Assembly (NCBI RefSeq): GCF_002976435.1
Contig: NZ_PUGF01000010.1
Location: 108,876 to 172,875, forward strand
Length of the DNA: 64,000 nt
DNA from: Solimicrobium silvestre
GTDB taxonomy: Bacteria; Pseudomonadota; Gammaproteobacteria; Burkholderiales; Burkholderiaceae_D
Direction of reading: 5' to 3'
The notes under the pieces were generated by a model, which ran no database searches, had not been told where the DNA came from, and was given only the letters and a program-made list of their open reading frames with translations. A program made the position numbers and the translations under genes. Numbering within the stretch: position 1 is the first letter of the stretch; every line of letters starts with the position of its first letter. Shown here piece by piece: positions 1 to 7,215 of this stretch.

Positions 1-34
1 TAATTAATTTAACGTTGTAATTCGGAGGAGTGAA

Positions 35-361
35 ATGATGAAGGGTCAATTAGCCGGTTTGATGAAGCAAGCTCAAGCCATGCAAGACAATATGAAAAAA
101 GCGCAAGATCAATTAGCGTTGGTTGAAGTTGAAGGTCAGTCTGGCGCGGGTTTGGTTAAAGTTGTGATGACGTGCAAAAACGATGTGAAGCGTATTACGA
201 TCGATCCATCCTTGTTAAGTGACGACAAAGACATGCTGGAAGATTTAGTAGCAGCTGCCGTCAATGATGCGATCCGTAAAGCAGAAGCAACTTCGCAAGA
301 AAAAATGTCAGGATTAACCGCCGGTTTGCCATTGCCGCCTGGTTTTAAACTGCCGTTCTAA
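35..361 (+). CDS. ybaB: YbaB/EbfC family nucleoid-associated protein
   Basis: A 108-residue protein of the YbaB/EbfC family: small dimeric DNA-binding proteins that coat the nucleoid and are usually encoded between dnaX and recR. The N-terminus ([16 protein letters not shown]) and the C-terminal LPPGFKLPF are characteristic. A GGAGGAG Shine-Dalgarno at about 23-29 precedes two adjacent ATGs (35 and 38); the second has the more usual spacing, so the protein may be 107 residues. recR follows after 10 bp, so the two are probably cotranscribed. dnaX would be expected just upstream but lies outside the window. Confidence 0.93.
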   Translation: MMKGQLAGLMKQAQAMQDNMKKAQDQLALVEVEGQSGAGLVKVVMTCKNDVKRITIDPSLLSDDKDMLEDLVAAAVNDAIRKAEATSQEKMSGLTAGLPLPPGFKLPF

Positions 362-371
362 TTATACATAA

Positions 372-968
372 ATGAAAAAACACGCCAGCTTAGATGGTTT
401 GGTTGAAGCGTTAAGACGCTTACCTGGAGTAGGACCAAAATCAGCACAACGCATGGCATTTCATTTGTTGCAGCATGACCGGGACGGTTTGTCCATGCTC
501 GGCCATGCCTGCACGGAAGCACTCACCAAAATTCAACATTGCGAGCTGTGCAATACCTTCACCGAGCTGAGCGTGTGTGAAACCTGTTTGGATGCCGAGC
601 GCGATACGAGCTTGCTGTGCATTGTTGAAACCCCCGCCGACCTGCTGATGATAGAACAAACCATGACTTTTAAAGGTCTGTATTTTGTTTTAATGGGACG
701 CTTGTCACCCTTAGATGGCGTGGGTCCGAAAGACATCCATTTAACTAAACTGGTCCAGCGTGCTTCCAATGGCGTGGTGCGGGAAGTGGTACTTGCCACC
801 AATTTCACCAATGAAGGTGAAGCGACCGCGCATTATCTGGGCGAAACCTTAAAAGCCCGCGGCTTAACCGTCACGCGCTTAGCCCGAGGTGTGCCTGTTG
901 GTGGTGAACTTGAATACGTGGATGCCGGAACGTTGGCGCGTGCGATGCTAGACCGACGCGCCACCTGA
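372..968 (+). CDS. recR: Recombination mediator protein RecR
   Basis: RecR (198 residues) acts with RecF and RecO to load RecA on SSB-coated single-stranded DNA during gap repair. Visible hallmarks are the helix-hairpin-helix [17 protein letters not shown] near residues 17-33, a four-cysteine zinc site (C57, C60, C69, C72), and a Toprim domain beginning [17 protein letters not shown]. Length matches the family norm. It starts with ATG 10 bp after ybaB, the conserved ybaB-recR arrangement of proteobacteria. Confidence 0.96.
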   Translation: MKKHASLDGLVEALRRLPGVGPKSAQRMAFHLLQHDRDGLSMLGHACTEALTKIQHCELCNTFTELSVCETCLDAERDTSLLCIVETPADLLMIEQTMTFKGLYFVLMGRLSPLDGVGPKDIHLTKLVQRASNGVVREVVLATNFTNEGEATAHYLGETLKARGLTVTRLARGVPVGGELEYVDAGTLARAMLDRRAT

Positions 969-1004
969 ATTGCGTAAATCCTAAAGAAAAAATTGAAAGA
1001 ACGT

Positions 1005-1703
1005 ATGCGTCAAGTAGTCTTAGATACCGAAACAACCGGTTTGAATCCGCGTACCGGTGACCGGGTAATTGAGGTCGGTTGCGTCGAACTGATCGACCGT
1101 AAATTAACAGGTAATAATTTTCACGTGTATATCAATCCAGAGCGCGATTCTGATCCGCGTGCGTTAGAAATACATGGACTAACGACTGAGTTTTTATCGG
1201 ACAAACCTAAATTCGCCGATATCGCCGCCAGCTTGAGTGAATATGTACAAGGCGCAGAACTGATTATTCACAATGCCTCATTTGATATGGGTTTTCTGGA
1301 TGCGGAATACGCAAAACTGAAACTGAGCAGCTTCACCAGCCAAGTGTTGAATGTCGTCGATACCTTGGCAACTGCCAAGGAAATGCATCCCGGCAAGCGT
1401 AACTCGCTCGATGCCTTATGCGACCGTTACGGCATTTCCAACGCGCACCGCCAATTACACGGCGCGTTACTTGATTCTGAATTGCTGGCAGACGTGTATT
1501 TGGCGATGTCACGCGGGCAAAATAGTTTTGTGATTGATGAGGAAGATCACTCTTCCAATGCTAATAACAGCGATGCGGCGCATGAACAGCCCTTAGCAAC
1601 CATTTTGGTGCAAGCTGCCAATGAAGAAGAATTAGCCGCACACCAGCAGTCACTCGTGGGTTTGGATAAAGCTGTACGTGGTACTTGTGTCTGGAATAGC
1701 TAG
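1005..1703 (+). CDS. dnaQ: DNA polymerase III epsilon subunit (3'-5' proofreading exonuclease)
   Basis: Proofreading exonuclease of the replicative polymerase. DEDDh motifs are visible: ExoI DTETTGL (D7, E9 from this start), ExoII HNASFDMGFLD, and ExoIII with HGALLDSELL. After the nuclease domain comes RGQNSFVID, resembling the clamp-binding motif of epsilon, and the C-terminus (EEELAAHQ...TCVW) matches the alpha-binding tail. I chose ATG 1005 (MRQVVLDTETTGL), like other DnaQ proteins; a TTG at 993 in the same frame would add four residues. It follows recR by 36 bp. rnhA, often dnaQ's partner, is absent. Confidence 0.93.
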   Translation: MRQVVLDTETTGLNPRTGDRVIEVGCVELIDRKLTGNNFHVYINPERDSDPRALEIHGLTTEFLSDKPKFADIAASLSEYVQGAELIIHNASFDMGFLDAEYAKLKLSSFTSQVLNVVDTLATAKEMHPGKRNSLDALCDRYGISNAHRQLHGALLDSELLADVYLAMSRGQNSFVIDEEDHSSNANNSDAAHEQPLATILVQAANEEELAAHQQSLVGLDKAVRGTCVWNS

Positions 1704-1878
1704 TTTGTCGTTTTTCCGCTAAATAGTTGGGGGAAATAAGTCAATATCACAGCAAATTAGTCAGTTTATATACTCCCTACGTTGCCGCTATTTTTTTAAC
1801 GTATTTAACGGCTCTCTAGCCGACTAAAAACAAAAAAATGTATGGTATATATACTTTCCTAAGTAAATCCTGCTTAAT

Positions 1879-1905
1879 CGGTGTATTTTAAATAAAAATA
1901 CACCG
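1879..1905. terminator. Stem-loop after dnaQ (first of two)
   Basis: CGGTGTATTTT (1879-1889) pairs with AAAATACACCG (1895-1905) around a 5-base loop. It is an 11-bp stem with an A/T-rich top, lacking a clear downstream T-run on the + strand, so it may be an RNA-stabilising or weak terminator structure. Confidence 0.45.
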
Positions 1906-1943
1906 GTATCTAATTTATTAAAATCTTATTTTGCATCTCAAAA

Positions 1944-1977
1944 AACGCCACGTTAATTGCTAAAGTGGCGTTATTTT
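1944..1977 (+). terminator. Putative terminator downstream of dnaQ
   Basis: AACGCCAC (1944-1951) pairs with GTGGCGTT (1965-1972), followed by ATTTT. This probably ends the ybaB-recR-dnaQ transcript. The T-tract is short, so the call is moderate. Confidence 0.6.
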
Positions 1978-2396
1978 GTGTCGTTAATTAAGAAATGCTG
2001 ATAAATATTCGCTGGCAGAATAGGCCAGGAAAAAATAGTTTAAGTATTTTTCAAAATTTCCTAAAGTCGGCATAGTCGTGTGCCGTTAATAGTTTGTAGT
2101 AACAAGGTTTCGTCGTTTGTGTAGCTAATTATTTGATTTCATTGTGTTTTTTTTGGACATGCTGAATGCATTAAATTTTTAAATCTTGTTTCATCATCAC
2201 TTGTTTGCATTGATTTCAATCGCAAACGCCTTCAGTCTTGCTGCATGTAGGAAGAAGTCCTATGTGCGGCCATCTGTTGTTTCCTACCGTAAATACCGCG
2301 TAGAACCTATTCTCAGTAAATTTACAAAGTTCCACAATGGTCTCACTGGCTTTGGAGCAACTAATTGCCAGTTGTAAATTATCCTGGAGAATCAAC

Positions 2397-2714
2397 ATGA
2401 CCCCGAACGATATGATGGCAGAAATCCGTGACTCAAATTTGAGCTACCTGATGTTGGCACAGCAAATGATACGTTCTGACAAGGCTACGGCGATTTTCCG
2501 ATTAGGGATAGGCAAAGAAATTGCCGATTTGATTGAAGGCCTGAACAATGCTCAGATTCTGAAATTGGCTGGCTCAAATATGATGCTGGCACGTTTTAGA
2601 TTTGAAGATAGTTCGATTCTTAGCATGCTAACCAATTACAACAAAGACCGTGCTTTGGCACAATCGCATGCGGCCATATTGATGGCCGGGCAATCGGTAG
2701 AAGAAATTCACTGA
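2397..2714 (+). CDS. flhD: Flagellar transcriptional activator FlhD
   Basis: FlhD (105 residues from ATG 2397) forms with FlhC the FlhD4C2 activator of class II flagellar and chemotaxis genes. The segment AEIRDSNLSYLMLAQQMI is the family signature, and the following helical core ends near residue 80 as in other FlhD proteins. ATG 2397 is preferred over an upstream in-frame start because CTGGAGA lies 8-13 bases ahead and the added residues would not match the family. flhC follows after 60 bp. Its location directly before motAB-che indicates control of the whole downstream cluster. Confidence 0.94.
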   Translation: MTPNDMMAEIRDSNLSYLMLAQQMIRSDKATAIFRLGIGKEIADLIEGLNNAQILKLAGSNMMLARFRFEDSSILSMLTNYNKDRALAQSHAAILMAGQSVEEIH

Positions 2715-2774
2715 GTAGCCGTATTAGTCGATGCTCCTTTTTTTGTAAAAACTTGTTAATAATGGGTGGTTATT

Positions 2775-3332
2775 ATGGGCAAGAAAAGTGTGATAACTGA
2801 AGCGCATGAAATTCAACTGGCGATTGAATTGGTCAATCTAGGCGCACGTTTGCAATTGTTGGAATCAGAAACCTCCCTTTCAAGGGAACGGCTGCTGAAA
2901 CTATACAAAGAATTAAAAGGTGTTTCTCCACCGAAAGGCATGTTGCCTTTTTCAACCGACTGGTTCTTAACCTGGCAGCCAAATATCCATGCGTCGTTAT
3001 TTATGAATATCCATAAATATCTGATTGAGCATGCGGATGTCAAAGGGATCGAGGCCATTGTTAAAGCCTATAAACTCTATTTAGAACAAATGCCCGGCAA
3101 TCCGAATCAAGAGCAGGTGCTTTCTTTGACAAGGGCATGGACTTTAGTAAGATTCTTTGAAAGTAAGATGTTGTCACTCGCCTGCTGCTGCAAATGCGGC
3201 GGTCATTTTGTTTCGTATAAATATGATTTACATAAAAATTACGCTTGCGGACTATGCCATATGCCTTCCCGCGCCGGTAAATTGAAAAAGGTCAAAGAAG
3301 TGGAAAAAGCTGCCTATGAGTTGGTAGCCTGA
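2775..3332 (+). CDS. flhC: Flagellar transcriptional activator FlhC
   Basis: FlhC (185 residues from ATG 2775) is the zinc-containing DNA-binding partner of FlhD. The four zinc ligands expected in the family are present at C138, C141, C158 and C161, in a Cys-rich stretch CCCKCGG...CGLC. A GTG at 2766 in frame could add three residues; MGKKS is the usual beginning, so I use ATG 2775. It is part of the flhDC operon and lies 67 bp before a methyltransferase gene. Confidence 0.94.
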   Translation: MGKKSVITEAHEIQLAIELVNLGARLQLLESETSLSRERLLKLYKELKGVSPPKGMLPFSTDWFLTWQPNIHASLFMNIHKYLIEHADVKGIEAIVKAYKLYLEQMPGNPNQEQVLSLTRAWTLVRFFESKMLSLACCCKCGGHFVSYKYDLHKNYACGLCHMPSRAGKLKKVKEVEKAAYELVA

Positions 3333-3399
3333 AACAATTTTGCGCAAGTACTAGAGGTAAGACTATTCTGTGATGGAGTAACTTTATTCAGGGTGCATT

Positions 3400-4191
3400 T
3401 TGGCTAAAACTCACTTGCTGCGCCAATTTAATAAAACTCCACCCGCTATTGTTGCGTTACTCATTCAAATTGCCTCACTTAGTTTTATTGCGCTGGTTTT
3501 AACTGTTCTTTGGCAAGTTTTTAAAGTTAAATTAAGCCTGCCCGTCACGCTGTTGTTCCACGCTGCATTAACCTTGCTGCTTACCCGCTGCTTTAATCTG
3601 GCGTGGTGGTGGTGTGTGATGCAACCGTTACTGCCTTTGGCAATCGTCGCTATGCTGGCACTCGCATTACCTCCCTTTCTCTATTTCCTCATTTTTTCTT
3701 TCCTGCTGTTTTTCTACTGGTCAACTTTCCGCACCCAAGTTCCGTATTTTCCATCGACTCCCAAAGTGTGGGCGACAGTTGAAAAGTTGTTGCCACAGAA
3801 ACGTCCAATTTCATTCGTTGATATTGGAAGTGGCTTGGGTGGTCTGGTGCTCTATCTAGCCAAAAGAAATCCGGAAAGTCAGTTTGCCGGCGTTGAAATT
3901 GCGCCCTTGCCCTGGCTGTTGAGTTATTTGAGAACGTTGGGTAAAAGAAAGTCGCCGCAATTTTTACGGGCCAACTACGAAGCGTTGAATTTTTCTGACT
4001 TCGATGTGATTTTTGCCTACTTATCACCGGCCGCTATGCCGGGTTTGTGGGCTAAAGCTAAACAAGAAATGCAAGCCGGTTCATTGCTGATTAGTTATGA
4101 ATTTCCCATTGTAGGCGTCGATGCCGATCAAATTATTTGTCCGGAAAATAGCCGGATAAACGGCGTCAAAGTGTATTTATGGATTCTATAA
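3400..4191 (+). CDS. Membrane-anchored class I SAM-dependent methyltransferase
   Basis: A 263-residue protein with a hydrophobic N-terminal half (about three or four predicted membrane segments, residues 13-110) followed by a soluble domain with the SAM-binding motif VDIGSGLGGLVLYLA and GVEIAP, then FDVIFAYLSP, typical of class I methyltransferases. The substrate is not evident. The start is TTG at 3400, preceded by CAGGGTG. It sits between flhC and motA on the same strand, which suggests a motility- or envelope-linked role, but this is inference from position. Alternative: a housekeeping methyltransferase that happens to lie there. Confidence 0.8.
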   Translation: MAKTHLLRQFNKTPPAIVALLIQIASLSFIALVLTVLWQVFKVKLSLPVTLLFHAALTLLLTRCFNLAWWWCVMQPLLPLAIVAMLALALPPFLYFLIFSFLLFFYWSTFRTQVPYFPSTPKVWATVEKLLPQKRPISFVDIGSGLGGLVLYLAKRNPESQFAGVEIAPLPWLLSYLRTLGKRKSPQFLRANYEALNFSDFDVIFAYLSPAAMPGLWAKAKQEMQAGSLLISYEFPIVGVDADQIICPENSRINGVKVYLWIL

Positions 4192-4280
4192 TGAATTTAA
4201 ATAGAATTTTTTTATGGAAACAGTGCGATTTTTAGTCTAACTTAAGTTGGTGAACTATAACCTTTTCAGGGAGCCTGCTC

Positions 4281-5141
4281 GTGTTAGTAATCGTTGGATA
4301 CATCTTGGTAGTAGGCTCGGTGTTTGGCGGTTTTGCCATGGCAGGCGGGCATTTAGCTGCTTTATTTCAGCCTTTAGAGCTATTAATGATCGGTGGCGCA
4401 GCAGTTGGTGCGTCCATGGTCGGTAATAACGTCAAAACACTTAAAGCATCGCTTAAAGCCTTACCCGGCGTATTAAAAGGTTCTAAATATAACAAGACCA
4501 TGTACCTGGAACTGATGACGATGCTGTTTGATGTACTCAGTAAAGTACGTAAAGAAGGCTTGATGTCGATTGAGGGCGATATTGAAAAACCGGAGGAAAG
4601 CCCGCTGTTCAGCAAATACGAGAAAGTGGTGCACGATCATCATTTAATGGAATTTATTTGCGATTACCTTCGTTTAATGGTTTCTGGAAACATGGATGCC
4701 TTTCAGATTGAAAATCTGATGGATAACGAAATTGAAACCCACCATATTGAAGCGCATGCCCCAGTGCATTTTGTTGCCAAACTGGGCGATGGGTTACCCG
4801 CTTTTGGGATTGTAGCGGCGGTAATGGGCGTGGTGCACACCATGGAATCAGTCGGTATTCCTCCGTCGGAGTTAGGCGAACTCATTGCACATGCCTTGGT
4901 AGGTACCTTCCTGGGTATTTTATTGGCCTACGGTTTTGTAGGACCATTATCCGGATTGTTGGAACAGCAGCTGGACGAATCTTCAAAAACTTTCCAATGC
5001 GTTAAGGTCACTTTATTGGCGAGCTTAAATGGTTTTGCACCGGCGTTAGCCATCGAATTTGGACGAAAAGTGCTGTATTCAACGGAGCGTCCATCGTTTA
5101 TCGAGTTGGAAGATCACATCAAACAGAACAAATCAAAATAA
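4281..5141 (+). CDS. motA: Flagellar motor stator protein MotA
   Basis: MotA (286 residues, usual length) is the inner-membrane proton-channel subunit that, with MotB, forms the torque-generating stator. Four membrane segments are visible (N-terminal pair in residues 1-50; C-terminal pair around LPAFGIVAAVMGVVHTM and ALVGTFLGILLAYGFVG), with a large cytoplasmic loop between them. The start is GTG at 4281, with CAGGGAG 8-14 bases upstream. motB follows after 17 bp. Confidence 0.96.
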   Translation: MLVIVGYILVVGSVFGGFAMAGGHLAALFQPLELLMIGGAAVGASMVGNNVKTLKASLKALPGVLKGSKYNKTMYLELMTMLFDVLSKVRKEGLMSIEGDIEKPEESPLFSKYEKVVHDHHLMEFICDYLRLMVSGNMDAFQIENLMDNEIETHHIEAHAPVHFVAKLGDGLPAFGIVAAVMGVVHTMESVGIPPSELGELIAHALVGTFLGILLAYGFVGPLSGLLEQQLDESSKTFQCVKVTLLASLNGFAPALAIEFGRKVLYSTERPSFIELEDHIKQNKSK

Positions 5142-5158
5142 ATCAGTAGGCGGAATTC

Positions 5159-6115
5159 ATGGCAAATGAAGAACTGAGACCGATTATTGTCAAACGTATC
5201 AAAAAAGTAGCTGGCGGCCACCACGGTGGCGCCTGGAAAATTGCTTACGCAGATTTTGTGACGGCAATGATGGCGTTTTTTCTATTGATGTGGCTATTAG
5301 GCTCAACCACCAAAGGTACTTTGCAGGGGATTGCTGAATATTTTCAAACGCCGCTGAAAATTGCCATGTCCGGCGGCGAAGGCTCAGGCGATAGCTCTAG
5401 TGTAATTAAAGGCGGAGGGAGAGATTTATCGGCGTCAGAAGGGCAGGTTAAGAAAAGCGATGCGGCAAAAAATAAGAAAAATTACAATTTAAAAGACGCT
5501 GAAGCGGCACTGGCTCTAGCCGATGCGGCACACTTAAAGGCGTTAAAAGAGAAAATAGAAGCTGTTATTGATGCGAATCCCGTCTTGAAACAATACAAAA
5601 AACAGCTACAGCTAGATATGACAACCGATGGTTTACGGATTCAAATACTAGATGACCAGAATCGCCCGATGTTTGCTTCGGCAAAAGCTGAATTGGAACC
5701 CTATACTAAAGAAATACTGGACGAAATCGGCGTTGCTTTAAATGAGGTGCCGAATCGTATCAGTTTGTCAGGACATACCGATGCCACACCTTATTCCAGT
5801 GGCGGGCGTGGTTACAGCAACTGGGAGTTGTCAGCTGATCGCGCCAATGCGTCACGCAAAGAGTTGATTGCGGGCGGTATGGATGAAAGCAAAGTATTGC
5901 GAGTGGTTGGCTTATCTTCTGCTGTTCTATTTAATAAAGAAAATCCTTTAGATCCAATTAACAGACGGATAAGTATTCTTGTGATGAATAAACAAGCTGA
6001 GCTTTCAGCTTCACAAGATGGTGGTGCAATTGATGTAGGACCCCCTGCTGCAGCGGCGACAGAAAGTCCGCCAGAAAAGACCGACGACGTAAAGCCCGAG
6101 CCAGCAAGTAAGTAG
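5159..6115 (+). CDS. motB: Flagellar motor stator protein MotB
   Basis: MotB (318 residues) couples proton flow to rotation and anchors the stator to peptidoglycan. It has a short cytoplasmic N-terminus, one membrane helix carrying the essential protonatable aspartate at D32 (AYADFVTAMMAFFLLMWLL), a periplasmic linker, and an OmpA-like peptidoglycan-binding domain containing SGHTDATPY and INRRISILV. The C-terminus is a Pro/Ala/Glu-rich tail. It is cotranscribed with motA. A 22-bp tandem repeat overlaps its stop codon. Confidence 0.96.
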   Translation: MANEELRPIIVKRIKKVAGGHHGGAWKIAYADFVTAMMAFFLLMWLLGSTTKGTLQGIAEYFQTPLKIAMSGGEGSGDSSSVIKGGGRDLSASEGQVKKSDAAKNKKNYNLKDAEAALALADAAHLKALKEKIEAVIDANPVLKQYKKQLQLDMTTDGLRIQILDDQNRPMFASAKAELEPYTKEILDEIGVALNEVPNRISLSGHTDATPYSSGGRGYSNWELSADRANASRKELIAGGMDESKVLRVVGLSSAVLFNKENPLDPINRRISILVMNKQAELSASQDGGAIDVGPPAAAATESPPEKTDDVKPEPASK

Positions 6116-6155
6116 TAAATGAGTAAAAAATAAGTAGCAAATGAGTAAAAAATGA
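6112..6155 (+). repeat. Two tandem 22-bp units at the motB stop codon
   Basis: Units at 6112-6133 and 6134-6155 differ at two of 22 positions; each holds AAATGAGTAAAAAAT. The first unit contains the motB stop codon. This looks like a slippage-type duplication in the spacer before the next gene. Confidence 0.8.
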
Positions 6156-6200
6156 ATAGCTTAGTGCATTGTGCATTTTAGAGACTAAGACAGGTACATC

Positions 6201-6749
6201 ATGACAAGTAAGAAAATGTTGGGGTCTCAAGTAAAACGCTTGCTATCGGGTGTGTCAGATCATGGCCGGCAACATCTGCTGGAAGTTGAAACTGATCTGG
6301 TTCAGACCGCATTTTTGCTGGGCGAAGCCGTGGAAAAATTAGGTGCCAGCTTTTTTGCTTTGCATGCCGCAGTCAGCGCGCAGCAGCAAGAAGTAGATAT
6401 CTTATTAGCCGACTTTGACGCAACAAATCCTAAAATTGAACGTTTGAAATTACTTCAGGAAGAAATTGCGCAACATACCAATGGCGCCGTAACAGGTTTG
6501 CAATTTCAAGATTTAACCAGTCAGTTATTAGCCAGAACAGTGCAACGAATTATTGGCCTACGTAATGTGTTAAGTGAGTTGGAAGTAGAGGGAAGCGTAT
6601 TGCCCAATGAAGGTGAAGAAGATGAAATAGTGGATATGCTCAATCAAATAAATAAAAATTTAAACGTACAGAGTTCAGAGTTAAAAGATTTATTACGCAA
6701 AGCAGTGCATCAAAAAGATATGGATTGTGGCGATATTGAAGTGTTCTAG
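6201..6749 (+). CDS. CheZ-like chemotaxis protein (putative CheY-P phosphatase)
   Basis: A 182-residue, mostly helical protein. Residues 99-110 (GLQFQDLTSQLL) match the catalytic region of CheZ, and the pair corresponding to the E. coli phosphatase residues D143 and Q147 is kept here as D104 and Q108. It lacks the C-terminal CheY-binding tail seen in the canonical cheZ at 13140. Located between motB and a stand-alone cheY, 47 bp upstream of that gene, it could be a dedicated phosphatase for that CheY. Whether it is active is inference; it could also be a non-catalytic adaptor. Confidence 0.72.
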   Translation: MTSKKMLGSQVKRLLSGVSDHGRQHLLEVETDLVQTAFLLGEAVEKLGASFFALHAAVSAQQQEVDILLADFDATNPKIERLKLLQEEIAQHTNGAVTGLQFQDLTSQLLARTVQRIIGLRNVLSELEVEGSVLPNEGEEDEIVDMLNQINKNLNVQSSELKDLLRKAVHQKDMDCGDIEVF

Positions 6750-6796
6750 AGTGTTGTCTGGGTGTTTTACCCACAAACATGAATGTTGGAGTCGTG

Positions 6797-7162
6797 ATGG
6801 AAAAAACTATATTAGCCGTTGATGATTCAGGCTCGCTTAGACAGATGCTGTCATTCAGTTTAAAAGCCGCCGGATATCAAGTTATTGAAGCCGTTGATGG
6901 TCAAGACGGATTGGATAAAGCACGTCTGCAAGTAGTTGACCTGGTGCTGACTGACCAAAACATGCCGCGTATGGATGGGTTAACCCTCATCAAAGCACTG
7001 CGCGCCATGCCCAGTTATCAGCAAGTACCTATTCTGATGCTCACCACGGAATCGGGTGATGATATGAAAGCTAAAGGTCGTGCTGCCGGCGCGAATGGCT
7101 GGCTGGTAAAGCCCTTCGATCCGCAAAAACTGACTGACGTAGTAAAAAAAGTGATTGGTTAA
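6797..7162 (+). CDS. cheY: Chemotaxis response regulator CheY (first copy)
   Basis: A single-domain receiver (121 residues from ATG 6797) with the full phosphorylation apparatus: acidic pair D9/D10, phosphoacceptor D53 (TDQNMP), T83 and K105 (LVKPF). ATG 6797 has GGAG at 6788-6791; an ATG at 6779 would add six residues ahead of the first strand. It lies between a CheZ-like gene and cheA. A second, more E. coli-like cheY is at 12732. This copy may be the motor-binding regulator or a phosphate sink; the sequence does not decide. Confidence 0.9.
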   Translation: MEKTILAVDDSGSLRQMLSFSLKAAGYQVIEAVDGQDGLDKARLQVVDLVLTDQNMPRMDGLTLIKALRAMPSYQQVPILMLTTESGDDMKAKGRAAGANGWLVKPFDPQKLTDVVKKVIG

Positions 7163-7215
7163 TTGAAATGATTGCGTAGACATTCTGAAGATTAACAAAA
7201 TCAGGGAGTTGGGTA

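Larger units (their letters stand above)
1704..2396. other. Intergenic region upstream of flhDC
   Basis: About 690 bp, A+T-rich, with no convincing gene; the short frames inside it lack homology I recognise. It holds two stem-loops after dnaQ (see terminators) and then some 400 bp that presumably contain the flhDC promoter and its regulator sites. Master motility operons usually have long leaders, so length here is expected. I could not assign a -35/-10 pair with confidence. Confidence 0.6.

Noticed and set aside
2186..2398. Short frames on both strands ahead of flhD
   Set aside because: They overlap each other and the flhD leader, show no known motif, and the true flhD start at 2397 has the ribosome site.
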